In this document: one piece after another, positions 35,080 to 43,653 of the stretch | Layout of the letters: each line of letters begins with the position of its first letter | Position numbering within the stretch: the stretch's first letter is position 1 | Origin: Paraburkholderia dinghuensis | GTDB lineage: Bacteria; Pseudomonadota; Gammaproteobacteria; Burkholderiales; Burkholderiaceae | NCBI RefSeq assembly: GCF_003837865.1 | Contig: NZ_RQIS01000018.1 | Span: forward strand, 29,286 to 93,285 | Direction: 5' to 3' | Length of the DNA stretch: 64,000 nt | Notes under the pieces: model-generated | Databases searched by the model: none | Told to the model about the DNA's origin: nothing | Seen by the model: the letters and a program-made list of their open reading frames with translations, nothing else | Made by a program: the position numbers and the translations under genes

Positions 35080-35283
35080 ATGCTCAGTCACCACGAACTG
35101 GCGGCGCTGATGCTGGTCCGCGATGCGCAGACGCCGTTACAGACGCTTGACTCCGACTTTCTTGCATTGCAGCGCTATGAACTCATAGAGATGGACAAGC
35201 GCGGCAGCGATGTGTCACTGCGGCTTACGACGCGCGGCCATGAATTGCTGAGACGCCTTGGACGTGATGGGGACGTAGAGTAA
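35080..35283 (+). CDS. Small conserved-looking protein of unknown function (67 residues)
   Basis: The 67-residue protein reads MLSHHELAALMLV and later LQRYELIEMDKRGSDVSLRLTTRGHELLRRLG. The second half looks like the recognition part and wing of a winged helix: a helix, then a strand-turn-strand, then RGHELL. GGACAGGAGAG precedes the ATG. It resembles small Burkholderia proteins usually left as hypothetical. I can assign no function; a minimal DNA-binding or protein-contact domain is possible. Confidence 0.7.
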   Translation: MLSHHELAALMLVRDAQTPLQTLDSDFLALQRYELIEMDKRGSDVSLRLTTRGHELLRRLGRDGDVE

Positions 35284-35949
35284 GGGTTGCTTGCATCGGG
35301 GCAGCGAAGGAGGGGTGTAATGCCTCAGACATCGGGCACTACGCACGTCACACGCGCGTAACAAAGAGTGACGCCTTTTGCTTTACAGTCCGACCCCCGT
35401 TCAACTCTATAGCGTTGCCGTTTCAAGAGTCAAAGCACGAGAGCCCTACTCAATCCCGTTGTCCCTATTTCCGCGTTGATCTGCAGCGCCGCTATTCGCT
35501 CTTGCCTCGCCATATCGCACCGTTAGTCGTGTCGCTGACCATTAGCGTTCTGTGCGCGTTGGTCATCGCTGAACGCGGTCAGCAACACCGGAACGCCGCC
35601 GCATTTAACGGCATTTTTTTGATGGTGAATGGGTAGAGGTTCCGGATATACGGACGGTGCGACTCCGGGGAAACGAGCGCGGTCGTTTCGTCAGGCTGTA
35701 AGGCAGCACATAAACGCATTAGAAATTGCATGCCGCCAAGGCGACGTTTGACGGCATGCTGTCCGATCTTGTGTCGTTGTGAGCTTCGCGCGAGTACGTG
35801 CGGCACTGGCCTGCACGCGTCGCATCGAATCGCGCTGTGATGCGCCGCGGTCGAGACACCGACGTGAATCCAGGCGGCATCGGCTATCGGTTGTGAGGTG
35901 CCTCTATGGCGCGCGGCAAGCGGCGCGCCGTGACGCACCGCCGGATGTA
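35284..35949. other. Intergenic region with a possible membrane-protein remnant
   Basis: About 670 bases lie between the small gene and the stop of the SH3 gene. A 73-codon frame at 35415-35636 encodes one clear hydrophobic segment (HIAPLVVSLTISVLCALVIA) after a basic stretch, vaguely like the start of DUF2798 proteins, and then stops early. It could be a fragment. GCATGCCG at about 35728 and CGGCATGC at about 35752 form an 8-base inverted repeat. Confidence 0.4.
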
Positions 35950-36744
35950 TCAACTGCCGCCACCGCCACCGCGGGGCGGTCGGGTTCCGCCGCCACCACC
36001 ACCACCTCCTCCTCCACCCCCACCGCTTGAGCCACCGCCAGCACCGGGTGGGCGATTGCCACCACCCGGTCGACCACCACCAGCACCGGGGGGGCGATTA
36101 CCACCACCCGGCCGACCTCCACCGGCACCACCACCACCCGGCGGCCGACCTCCACCGGCACCGGAACTACCACCACCCGGCGGCCGACCTCCGCCTGCAC
36201 CAGGACCACCACCACCCGGTGGCCGGCCTCCGCCGGCACCTGGACCACCGCCGCCGGGGCGATTGGGAGGTCGCGCGCCAGGGCCGGGCCTGTGAGGTGG
36301 CCTGCCAGCAACCGGCGGTCGAACGGGACGCGGCGGCGGACGCCGCGTCCAGCGCGCCTGGTTGCTGAACCAGGGCCGGTCGCGATAGAAGTTGCCCCAA
36401 TACGCGCCGAGCGAGAACGTCACGACAGGCAGGCCGATCGCGGCGCCGTAGGTCACAAGCGGCACCGATCTACCCTGCCAAGGAGAGGTCAGGAAGTCGC
36501 CCCAGACCCAGCCCCGCAGGTTACCCAGGCTCACGTCGCACCAGCTGAAGCCCGCAAGACACCCCATCACCAGAACCGACACGCCGCCAGGTACCTGCGC
36601 GACGATAGGGTAGTCGCCGGACGGCCCGGCATAGAAGTTCACCGTCATGGTCGTGAACGCCTGGGTCTGCGCCTCTGCCGGGGGCGGCGCCGCGAGGCCC
36701 CCGACGAGCACGGCGAACACGACACCCATGAGTTGCTTGCGCAT
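35950..36744 (-). CDS. Secreted SH3-domain protein with Gly/Pro/Arg-rich tail
   Basis: The 264-residue precursor has a signal peptide (cleavage near residue 25, AEAQT). A bacterial SH3 domain covers about 28-90 (TMTVNFYAGPSGDYPIVAQVPGGVSVLVMGC ... GWVWGDFL). A low-complexity tail of GGGRPPGGG-type repeats runs from about 135 to the end. GGAGGAGG precedes the start. SH3b domains often bind peptidoglycan, and the tail is probably extended and surface-exposed. The tail DNA is highly repetitive and C/A-rich on the plus strand, so its length may vary between strains and the assembly here deserves checking. Confidence 0.85.
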   Translation of the reverse strand: MRKQLMGVVFAVLVGGLAAPPPAEAQTQAFTTMTVNFYAGPSGDYPIVAQVPGGVSVLVMGCLAGFSWCDVSLGNLRGWVWGDFLTSPWQGRSVPLVTYGAAIGLPVVTFSLGAYWGNFYRDRPWFSNQARWTRRPPPRPVRPPVAGRPPHRPGPGARPPNRPGGGGPGAGGGRPPGGGGPGAGGGRPPGGGSSGAGGGRPPGGGGAGGGRPGGGNRPPGAGGGRPGGGNRPPGAGGGSSGGGGGGGGGGGGGTRPPRGGGGGS

Positions 36745-36954
36745 CGCACCTCCTCCTTGCAAGGGGATCGACCAATGATCATCGCGCGATTTGGCACTAC
36801 GGTACGGTAGCAGATAGCCCAGTTCAGACGCTCCCGCGCGTGTAACCGTGTATTTCGCGCGCGTGGCGTGCGCGCCATCATGGGCGATTGCGTGACGACG
36901 CTCCTGTTCTCGGGCCTCGTGTTCGTCGCCGGGATATATCTGTTCTGCTTCCCA

Positions 36955-36981
36955 CATGCCCGGCCCGTTCGACCGGGCATG
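36955..36981 (-). terminator. Candidate stem-loop after the UDG-DUF488 gene
   Basis: CATGCCCGG at 36955-36963 and CCGGGCATG at 36973-36981 form a perfect nine-base-pair stem with a nine-base loop. It lies just beyond the stop at 36999 on the minus strand. No T tract follows, so this may be a transcription-end structure of another kind. Confidence 0.45.
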
Positions 36982-36998
36982 CGGCGTGCGATGCGGCG

Positions 36999-38018
36999 TT
37001 ATTTGCGCTTCAGCTTTCTTATCAGATAGTCGCGCAGCACGATCGCGTGATTATGCTCGGCGTCGCGCGAACCATAGAGCAGGGCAACAGGGCCGTTTTC
37101 GCATGCTTGCGCGAGCGGCGCCCAGGTGGCTGGATTCGCGTCGAGTTCGGCGACGTAACGCTGCCCGAACTCGTCCCACTGCGACAGATCCTTGTGATAC
37201 CACTGACGCAATGCCGCGCTAGGCGCGGCGTCCTTGAGCCATTCGACCTGGGCGAGCGCTTCCTTGCGGATTCCGCGCGGCCACAGCCGGTCGACGAGGA
37301 AGCACGCGTGATCGCCGGTGGGCGGCGGTTCGTAGACGCGCTGGATATCGATCGTTGGCTTGCTCATCTCGGGGTCTCCCTTGTGTCGTCGCGCGGCACG
37401 CTGTCGAGTCGTTGCCGGTGCCGCTGGTGCCGCAAGCGCCACCGCGACGCGTTCGCGAAGCGCAGGCAGCACGTCGTGCTCGAACCACGCGTGACGCATG
37501 AGCCACGGCAGATTGCGCGGCGATGGATGGGGTAGTGGCAGATAGTCGGGTGCGTAGTCGCGCCAGGCTTTGACGGTCTCGGTGAGCGAGCCACGGCGCC
37601 GCTCGCCGAGAAAATGGCGCTGCGCATATTGTCCGACCAGTAGCGTAAGCCGCACGTCGGGCAACTGTGCGAGCAGACGTGCGTGCCAGCGCGGTGCGCA
37701 TTCGGGGCGTGGCGGGTTGTCGCCGCTCGCGCCTCGGCCCGGGTAGCAGAAACCCATCGGCACGAGGGCGACTTTCGATGCGTCGTAGAACGTCTCGCGA
37801 TCGATGCCGAGCCATGCGCGCAGGCGCTCGCCGCTCACGTCGTCCCAGGGCACACCCGATGCGTGGACCTTCGCACCCGGCGCCTGCCCGACGATCAAAA
37901 GGCGCGCATGCGAACCGGCCTGGACCACGGGGCGCGGACCGAGCGGCAGCGCGTCGGCGCACACGCGGCAGGCGCGTATTTCCGCAAGCAAATGGGGTAG
38001 CGTTTGAGTGGAGGGCAC
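36999..38018 (-). CDS. Uracil-DNA glycosylase family domain fused in frame to a DUF488 domain
   Basis: One uninterrupted frame encodes both proteins. The first about 200 residues form a uracil-DNA-glycosylase-superfamily domain: CRVC near the N-terminus, LLIVGQAPGAKVHASG with GVPWDD, and HPSPRN as the late motif. A linker rich in Ala, Thr and Arg (about 200-220) leads to a complete DUF488 domain (IDIQRVYEPP, DRLWPRGIRKE, LLYGSRDAEHNHA). An internal ATG at 37367 has a strong AAGGGAG eight bases upstream, so a separate 122-residue DUF488 protein may also be made. No ATG fits the N-terminus; I propose the GTG at 38018, and the frame stays open to 38168. Confidence 0.8.
   Translation of the reverse strand: MPSTQTLPHLLAEIRACRVCADALPLGPRPVVQAGSHARLLIVGQAPGAKVHASGVPWDDVSGERLRAWLGIDRETFYDASKVALVPMGFCYPGRGASGDNPPRPECAPRWHARLLAQLPDVRLTLLVGQYAQRHFLGERRRGSLTETVKAWRDYAPDYLPLPHPSPRNLPWLMRHAWFEHDVLPALRERVAVALAAPAAPATTRQRAARRHKGDPEMSKPTIDIQRVYEPPPTGDHACFLVDRLWPRGIRKEALAQVEWLKDAAPSAALRQWYHKDLSQWDEFGQRYVAELDANPATWAPLAQACENGPVALLYGSRDAEHNHAIVLRDYLIRKLKRK
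37362..37380 (-). promoter_or_regulatory. Internal ribosome-binding site and start for the DUF488 domain
   Basis: On the minus strand AAGGGAG precedes an ATG at 37367 by about eight bases. The ATG opens exactly at the N-terminus expected of free-standing DUF488 proteins (MSKPTIDIQRVY). This decides whether the locus yields one fused protein, two proteins, or both. Confidence 0.5.
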
Positions 38019-38177
38019 GGTGGGCGGGCCGTAATCGTGGCGACACTGAATGCCGTCGAGTCTACCAAACGCGATGGCACGCGGCGGCGCACGACGATTC
38101 GATGGCGTCGCACCTCGGCGAACCAGTTCCGGTTTTTCCTGTACCCTCGTGCATGGTCGAGCTTTCACGGAGCCGCC

Positions 38178-39236
38178 ATGCCCGCCGAATCAGATACGAC
38201 GTCCGGCACGATCCGTACCGAACCGCTGCAAGTCGATCTCGCGTTACAAGGCGGCGGCTCGCACGGCGCCTATACGTGGGGTGTGCTGGACCGGCTTCTC
38301 GAAGAGCCGTGGCTGCAGATCGAGGGGATTTCGGGCACGTCGGCGGGTGCGATGAATGCGGCGGTGCTGGTGAGCGGGTACGTCGAAGGAGGCGCCGAGG
38401 GTGCACGCGTCGCGCTCGAACGCTTCTGGCACCGCGTGGCCAGCGCCGCACGCTTCAGCCCGTTCAGGCGGGGTCTCTTCGACGCGATGCTCGGACGCTG
38501 GACGCTCGATCATTCGCCGGTCTATCTCGCGTTCGACGTGATGGCGCGCGTCGTTTCCCCTTACGACATGAATCCCGGCAGCATCAATCCGCTGCGCACG
38601 ATCCTCGCGGACACGATCGACTTCGCTGCTGTGCGCGATGCGCAAATCAAACTCTTCATCACGGCGACGCGCGTGCGCAACGGTCAGGCACGCGTGTTCC
38701 GCAATGCCGACCTCACGCCCGACGCGCTGCTCGCATCCGCCTGTCTGCCGACGATGTTCCAGGCTGTCGAGATCGACGGCGAGGCCTATTGGGACGGTGG
38801 CTACGCAGGTAACCCGACCATCACGCCGCTCGTGCGCGAGACCGCGGCGCTCGATACGATCCTCGTGCAGGTGAATCCCGTCGACCGGCCGGGCACGCCG
38901 CGTTCGGCGCGCGAGATCATCAACCGCGTCAACGAGATCGCGTTTAATTCGCCGCTGCTCAAGGAGCTGCGCATGATCGCGCTGCTGCACCAGATGGCCG
39001 ATGGAGGCAGCCCCGAAGGCCGTCACTGGGCGACGATGCGCATGCACCGTATCCAGAGCGACAAGCTGCTCACGCTGGGTTCGTCGTCGAAGCTCAACGC
39101 AGAATGGACATTCCTCACGATGTTGCGCGATGAGGGCCGGCACGTCGCGGATGCGTTTCTCGCGCAGCATGGCGCGAGTCTCGGCGTGGCGTCGTCGTTC
39201 GATATTGGCGCGCTGCTCGAAGGAATGCTTCAATGA
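38178..39236 (+). CDS. Patatin-like phospholipase family protein
   Basis: The 352-residue protein has the patatin catalytic dyad. The oxyanion loop is LALQGGGSHGAYTWG, the nucleophile serine lies in GISGTSAGAMNA, and the catalytic Asp lies in YWDGGYAGNP. Such enzymes hydrolyse acyl esters of lipids, and some bind or act on PHB granules. No signal peptide is present. The start at 38178 follows GGAG. Its stop overlaps the permease start by four bases (ATGA), so the two genes are co-expressed. Confidence 0.92.
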   Translation: MPAESDTTSGTIRTEPLQVDLALQGGGSHGAYTWGVLDRLLEEPWLQIEGISGTSAGAMNAAVLVSGYVEGGAEGARVALERFWHRVASAARFSPFRRGLFDAMLGRWTLDHSPVYLAFDVMARVVSPYDMNPGSINPLRTILADTIDFAAVRDAQIKLFITATRVRNGQARVFRNADLTPDALLASACLPTMFQAVEIDGEAYWDGGYAGNPTITPLVRETAALDTILVQVNPVDRPGTPRSAREIINRVNEIAFNSPLLKELRMIALLHQMADGGSPEGRHWATMRMHRIQSDKLLTLGSSSKLNAEWTFLTMLRDEGRHVADAFLAQHGASLGVASSFDIGALLEGMLQ

Positions 39237-40723
39237 GCGCGCTCGCGCTCGTGATTGGCCTTGGGGGCATGCTCGCGAGCCTCGGCCTGCTCATCTGGCT
39301 CGCGTATCGCGGCTGGAGCGTGCTGCTACTCGCGCCGCTGTGCGCGATGCTCGCGGCGCTCATCTCAGGCGAACCGGTGCTTGCGCACTGGACGCAGACT
39401 TTCATGGGCAGCACCGGCCGCTTCCTGGCGCAGTTCTTTCCGCTCTTTCTGCTCGGTTCGCTGTTCGGCAAGCTGATGGAGGACAGTGGCTCAGTCGATG
39501 CCGTCGCGCAGTTCATGATCGACAAGCTCGGCTCGCGTCATGCGCTCGTGGCCGTCGTGCTGGGCGGCGCACTCGTCACGTACGGCGGCGTGAGCCTCTT
39601 CGTCGCGTTCTTTGTGCTCGCGCCGATGGCGCAATCGCTCTTTCGGTCGGCCAATCTGCCGCGACGCCTGATGCCCGCCGCCATCATGCTCGGCACCGCG
39701 ACGTTCACGATGTCCGCGCTGCCCGGCACGCCTGCGCTCCAGAACGCGATTCCCATGCCGTTTTTCGGCACCACGCCATTCGCCGCGCCGGGGCTCGGCG
39801 TGATCGCGAGCGCGGTGATGGCGGGCTTCGGACTCTGGTGGCTCGGGCGCGTAGCCGCGGCGGCGCGACGCAATGGCGAGGGTTTCGTCGAACCTCCCGG
39901 CGGCGGCGCGTCGGACCAGCAGGGCGGCAAGTCGGCGCTCGTGCGCGAACGGGCGAGCGTCGCGCAAACCTTCGATCCCGCCGAGATCGGCAGCAGCGCT
40001 GAAACGCCAACCCGCGCCGGGCTGCCGCCGCCGTTCATCGCGCTCGCACCGCTGGTCGTCGTGGTCGCCATGAACTTCGTGATGAACGTCGCGGTGTTTC
40101 CGCGCATCGATGCCGCTTATCTCGCCGAGCCGCGTTGGGGCGAGACGACGCTGTCGTCCGTGGCGGGTGTGTGGGGCGTATCGGTGGCGCTTGCAATCGG
40201 CATCGTCGTGCTCGTCGCGCTGAACCGGCAGCGGCTCGTTGCGTTGCGCGAAAGCGTCGACGCCGGCGCGAATGCCTCCGTGCTACCGGTGCTGAGCGTC
40301 GGCAGCCTCGTCGGCTATGGCGCGGTGATCGCCGCGCTGCCCGCGTTCGAGGTGGTGCGGGACTGGGTGCTCGGCCTCGGCGGCGGACCCCTCGTGTCGC
40401 TCGCCGTCGCGACGAACCTGCTCTCCGGATTGACCGGCTCGGCGTCCGGTGGACTGACCATCGCTCTCGACGCGCTCGGCGATACTTACATGCAACTCGC
40501 AGCCCAGCATCATATCGACCCCGCGTTAATGCATCGCGTAGCGGTGATGTCTGCGGGCACGCTCGACAGCCTGCCCCACAACGGTGCCATCGTCACGCTG
40601 CTGGCCGTTTGCGGCTCGACGCACCGCGAGAGCTATCGCGACCTCGTGGTGGTCAGCATCGCCGGTGCGTTGATCGCGCTCGTCGTCGTGATCGTGCTGG
40701 GGACGTTATTCGGCAGTTTCTGA
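39233..40723 (+). CDS. GntP-family permease, hydroxybutyrate/organic-acid transporter candidate
   Basis: This 496-residue polytopic inner-membrane protein has about 12 hydrophobic segments and a charged cytoplasmic loop at about 210-270. LFGKLMEDSGSVDAVAQFMIDKLG, ALVTYGGVSLFVAFFVLAP and GLTGSASGGLTIAL match the GntP/citrate-proton superfamily. Relatives paired with a patatin-like protein in Cupriavidus-type genomes are annotated as D-3-hydroxybutyrate permeases, so a link to the PHB genes 5 kb upstream is plausible. Gluconate or other organic acids are alternatives. The gene is translationally coupled to the patatin gene. Confidence 0.85.
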   Translation: MSALALVIGLGGMLASLGLLIWLAYRGWSVLLLAPLCAMLAALISGEPVLAHWTQTFMGSTGRFLAQFFPLFLLGSLFGKLMEDSGSVDAVAQFMIDKLGSRHALVAVVLGGALVTYGGVSLFVAFFVLAPMAQSLFRSANLPRRLMPAAIMLGTATFTMSALPGTPALQNAIPMPFFGTTPFAAPGLGVIASAVMAGFGLWWLGRVAAAARRNGEGFVEPPGGGASDQQGGKSALVRERASVAQTFDPAEIGSSAETPTRAGLPPPFIALAPLVVVVAMNFVMNVAVFPRIDAAYLAEPRWGETTLSSVAGVWGVSVALAIGIVVLVALNRQRLVALRESVDAGANASVLPVLSVGSLVGYGAVIAALPAFEVVRDWVLGLGGGPLVSLAVATNLLSGLTGSASGGLTIALDALGDTYMQLAAQHHIDPALMHRVAVMSAGTLDSLPHNGAIVTLLAVCGSTHRESYRDLVVVSIAGALIALVVVIVLGTLFGSF

Positions 40724-40790
40724 TGCGTGGTGCGGTTTGCGCATGTCGCCGCGCGCGAGCAGCGTCGGGCGAACGCGCGTAGACTCGCCC

Positions 40791-40814
40791 GGAGCAGCGG
40801 AGCAGCGGAGCAGG
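40791..40814 (+). repeat. Three tandem copies of an 8-base unit
   Basis: GGAGCAGC occurs at 40791 and 40799, and GGAGCAGG at 40807, head to tail. This looks like a small slippage-prone repeat after the permease gene. Confidence 0.7.
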
Positions 40815-40940
40815 GCACGCTCCTTGCGAAACGCTCGGGTGTGCCGTACGCGATGCTCGCTCGCGCACGCACGATATGACAACCGTGTATGACACGCGAG
40901 TGTTCGGCCCACCTCGCCGGTCTGTCGCGAAGGCCCGCTT

Positions 40941-41000
40941 TCAGGCAATGACGGGCAATACCAGGTAACATCAGGCAATTTCGGGTAAGGCTAGGCAGTG
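40941..41000 (+). repeat. Six tandem 10-base repeats, consensus TCAGGCAATN, before hpnR
   Basis: Six consecutive ten-base units begin at 40941, 40951, 40961, 40971, 40981 and 40991. Each keeps a GG at the same position followed by C or T and A, with the consensus TCAGGCAATN. The period is close to one DNA turn, so the GGYAA cores lie on one face of the helix. The array ends 46 bases before the hpnR start. It could be a binding array, but simple repeat expansion is also possible. Confidence 0.75.
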
Positions 41001-41045
41001 GGCCACGGCATGCGGCGTCAGGCTGGCGCGTCGCAAGGAGGCGTC

Positions 41046-42587
41046 ATGAGATTGCTTGCTGTCCATCCGAGCGGTCTGATGTACACGCGCGTGTTCCTGC
41101 GGCTGGAGCCGCTCGGTCTGGAATCGGTTGCCGGCGTTGCGCGCGCTGCCGGCCACGATGTGCGTTTGCTCGACCTGCAGGTTCAAACGCACCGCGACCT
41201 GATGCGCCTCGTACGCGCCTGGCAGCCCGAGGCGCTTTGCTTTTCGGGTAACTACCTCGCGAATATCCCCGAGATCATCGACCTTTCGAAGGCGGTGAAA
41301 ACGGCTTTGCCATCCTGCTTCGTGTTCGTGGGTGGCCATAGCGTCTCCTTCACCGCCGGCGAGCTGCTGCGTCATGCGGAAGGCGCCATCGACTGCGTGC
41401 TGCGCGGTGAGGGCGAAGCCTCGATTGCCGCGCTGCTGGAGGCAGTCGGCGGCGGTGACCTGCTCGCGGTACCGGGCGTCGTGACGCGCGATGGCTCAGG
41501 GCCGCCGCCGGGTTTCCTCGAGCATCTCGACTCGGTGCAGCCCGCGCGCGACCTGTTGCGGCATCGTCGCAAGTACTTCATCGGTACGCTGGATCCGTGT
41601 GCGTCCATCGAATTCGCGCGCGGTTGTCCGTGGGATTGCACGTTCTGCAGCGCGTGGACCTTCTATGGCCGCAGCTATCGCACGCGCAGCCCCGAAGTGG
41701 TGGTCGAGGAACTCGCGGCGTTGCGCGAACCGGGCGTATTCATCGTCGACGATGTGGCTTTCGTGCACGCCGAGCACGGCATGGCGATCGGCGAGGCGAT
41801 CCAGCGGCGCGGTATCAACAAGGAGTACTACCTGGAGACGCGCGGCGACGTGCTACTGCGCAACAAGGAAGTATTCGCGCTGTGGCAGAGGCTTGGCCTC
41901 AGGTACATGTTCCTCGGCCTCGAGGCGATCGACGAGGAAGGACTCAAGATGTTCCGCAAGCGCGTGAGCCTCGATCGCAATTTCGAGGCGCTGGAATTTG
42001 CGCGCTCGCTAGGCATCACGGTCGCGATCAACCTGATCGCCGATCCCGACTGGGATCACGATCGTTTCGAGACGATTCGAAAGTGGTGCATGGAAATTCC
42101 CGAGATCGTCAATATCAGCGTGAATACGCCGTATCCGGGCACCGAAAGCTGGCAGCGCGAATCGCGCCGCCTCACCAGCCTCGATTACCGGCTCTACGAC
42201 ATCCAGCACGCGGTGGTGCCGACGAAGCTCCCGCTGCCCGAGTTTTACGCGGAACTCGTGCGGACACAGCAAGTGCTCAACCGCAAACATATGGGCTGGG
42301 GCGCGTTGCGCCGCGCGTCCGGGGTGGCTGCGCGGCTGCTGATGCACGGGCAGATCAACTTCGTACGCATGTTGTGGCGGTTCAATTCCGTCTTCGATCC
42401 ACGCCTGCAACTGGCCGATCACGAGCGCGAAGTGCGCTACGAGATGGCGCCGCCTCCGGCGACGGGCAGCGAGCGGCGCGTCGATATGAAGACGATCTAT
42501 ATTCATGGCCCGGCCGGACGCAGCAGCCGCAAGATCGACGATGCCACCGAGTCGTTCGTCGACGAAACGCGCACGGGCACGGGCTGA
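41046..42587 (+). CDS. hpnR: Hopanoid C-3 methylase HpnR (B12-binding radical SAM enzyme)
   Basis: The 513-residue enzyme has an N-terminal cobalamin-binding Rossmann domain (about 1-150; FVGGHSVSFTAGELLRH). A radical SAM barrel follows, whose cluster motif is C194-x3-C198-x2-C201 (CPWDCTFCSAWTFYGRSYR). The YFIGTLDPCASIEFARG lead-in and the overall length match HpnR, which adds the C-3 methyl group to bacteriohopanepolyols and alters membrane rigidity. AAGGAGG fixes the start. No other hpn genes are in the window. Confidence 0.88.
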   Translation: MRLLAVHPSGLMYTRVFLRLEPLGLESVAGVARAAGHDVRLLDLQVQTHRDLMRLVRAWQPEALCFSGNYLANIPEIIDLSKAVKTALPSCFVFVGGHSVSFTAGELLRHAEGAIDCVLRGEGEASIAALLEAVGGGDLLAVPGVVTRDGSGPPPGFLEHLDSVQPARDLLRHRRKYFIGTLDPCASIEFARGCPWDCTFCSAWTFYGRSYRTRSPEVVVEELAALREPGVFIVDDVAFVHAEHGMAIGEAIQRRGINKEYYLETRGDVLLRNKEVFALWQRLGLRYMFLGLEAIDEEGLKMFRKRVSLDRNFEALEFARSLGITVAINLIADPDWDHDRFETIRKWCMEIPEIVNISVNTPYPGTESWQRESRRLTSLDYRLYDIQHAVVPTKLPLPEFYAELVRTQQVLNRKHMGWGALRRASGVAARLLMHGQINFVRMLWRFNSVFDPRLQLADHEREVRYEMAPPPATGSERRVDMKTIYIHGPAGRSSRKIDDATESFVDETRTGTG

Positions 42588-42870
42588 GTCATGCGATGGT
42601 GTGAACGCCGACGCCGGAGCGCAGCGATGACACGAGGTGTCGGGCGAGAACGGCATGGCGATCGCCTTCGCGCGCGTCACGTGTCCAGAGTCGCGTGCCT
42701 CGGCGCGAATTGTCGCGGCGCACCGGTCGTGTTCTAGCGGCGGTTCAGGGGGCACCGATTTAGCGCTGCCGCTAAGGCTTCGCGCGATTGAAGTTGGCCG
42801 TGCGCTCGCTTTACGTGCGCGCGTAGGGCGGCGACCGGCCGCTGCAAAAACGTGAACGGAATCGACACGT

Positions 42871-43575
42871 ATGGAAACCGGAATCGACGGAAAAGTGGTT
42901 GCGATCACGGGCGGATTCGGCAGCCTCGGCATGGCGACGGCCGCGTTGCTAATCGAGCGTGGCGCGCGCGTCGCGCTGATTGGCCGAGGTGCCGTGCCCG
43001 ACCCACTGCCGACGGGTGTCGCGGATGCGTTGAACCTGGGCGGCGTCGATCTTTCCGACCTGCACGCAGCGCAGCAGGCGATGAACGCAATCAACGACCG
43101 CCTTGGCCGGCTCGACGCGGTGCTCAACATGGCGGGCGCGTTCCGGTGGGAGACCGTCGCTGACGGCGACCCCGCAACCTGGGATCTCATGTTCGCGGTG
43201 AACGTGAAGACGGCGCTCAATGCTTCGAAGGCTGCTTTGCCGCATCTCTTACGCGCCGGTGCGGGACGCATCGTCAATCTCGGCGCCGGCGCGGCGCTCA
43301 AGGCCGGTCTCGGGATGGGGGCGTATGCAGCATCGAAGTCGGGTGTGGCGCGGCTCACCGAGGCACTAGCCGAGGAACTGAAAGACCAGGGTGTGACCGT
43401 CAACGCGATTCTGCCGAGCATTATCGACACGCCGCAAAATCGCAGGGACATGCCCGACGCGGACTTCACGCGCTGGGTTCAGCCGCGCGAGATCGCGGCA
43501 CTGATCGCATATCTGCTTTCCGCTGATGCGCAGGCGATTACGGGTGCGTCGATTCCGGTGAACGGACGCGTATGA
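42871..43575 (+). CDS. Short-chain dehydrogenase/reductase with atypical active site
   Basis: This 234-residue SDR has the nucleotide loop TGGFGSLG near residue 14, NMAG in place of NNAG, and YAASK at the catalytic Tyr/Lys. The position 13 residues before the tyrosine, normally serine, is alanine in NLGAGAALKAGLGMGAY. The Ser of the classical triad therefore appears missing, though a neighbouring residue may substitute. The C-terminal ITGASIPVNGRV is standard. The substrate is unknown. It follows hpnR by about 280 bases in the same direction and may not be in its operon. Confidence 0.9.
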   Translation: METGIDGKVVAITGGFGSLGMATAALLIERGARVALIGRGAVPDPLPTGVADALNLGGVDLSDLHAAQQAMNAINDRLGRLDAVLNMAGAFRWETVADGDPATWDLMFAVNVKTALNASKAALPHLLRAGAGRIVNLGAGAALKAGLGMGAYAASKSGVARLTEALAEELKDQGVTVNAILPSIIDTPQNRRDMPDADFTRWVQPREIAALIAYLLSADAQAITGASIPVNGRV

Positions 43576-43653
43576 ACCGGGGGCGTTCGGCCTGAAGCGC
43601 GCGACATCAGGCGCGCCAAAACACGTGCGGTAGTAGGGCGACCTGGGGCGTGC

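Larger units (their letters stand above)
40724..41045. other. Repeat-bearing intergenic region before hpnR
   Basis: This 322-base gap contains two separate tandem repeats, described below, and the AAGGAGG ribosome-binding site of hpnR. No gene is seen. Confidence 0.6.

Noticed and set aside
36880..37029. Possible 49-residue single-pass membrane protein beginning MGDCVTTLLF
   Set aside because: The hydrophobic run is attractive, but there is no ribosome-binding site. The frame crosses the stem-loop and the end of the UDG-DUF488 gene.
42794..42809. TGGCCGTGCGCTCGCT as a sigma-54 promoter before the SDR gene
   Set aside because: GG and GC are ten bases apart, but the -24 block matches only partly. 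Such spacing is common by chance in GC-rich DNA.
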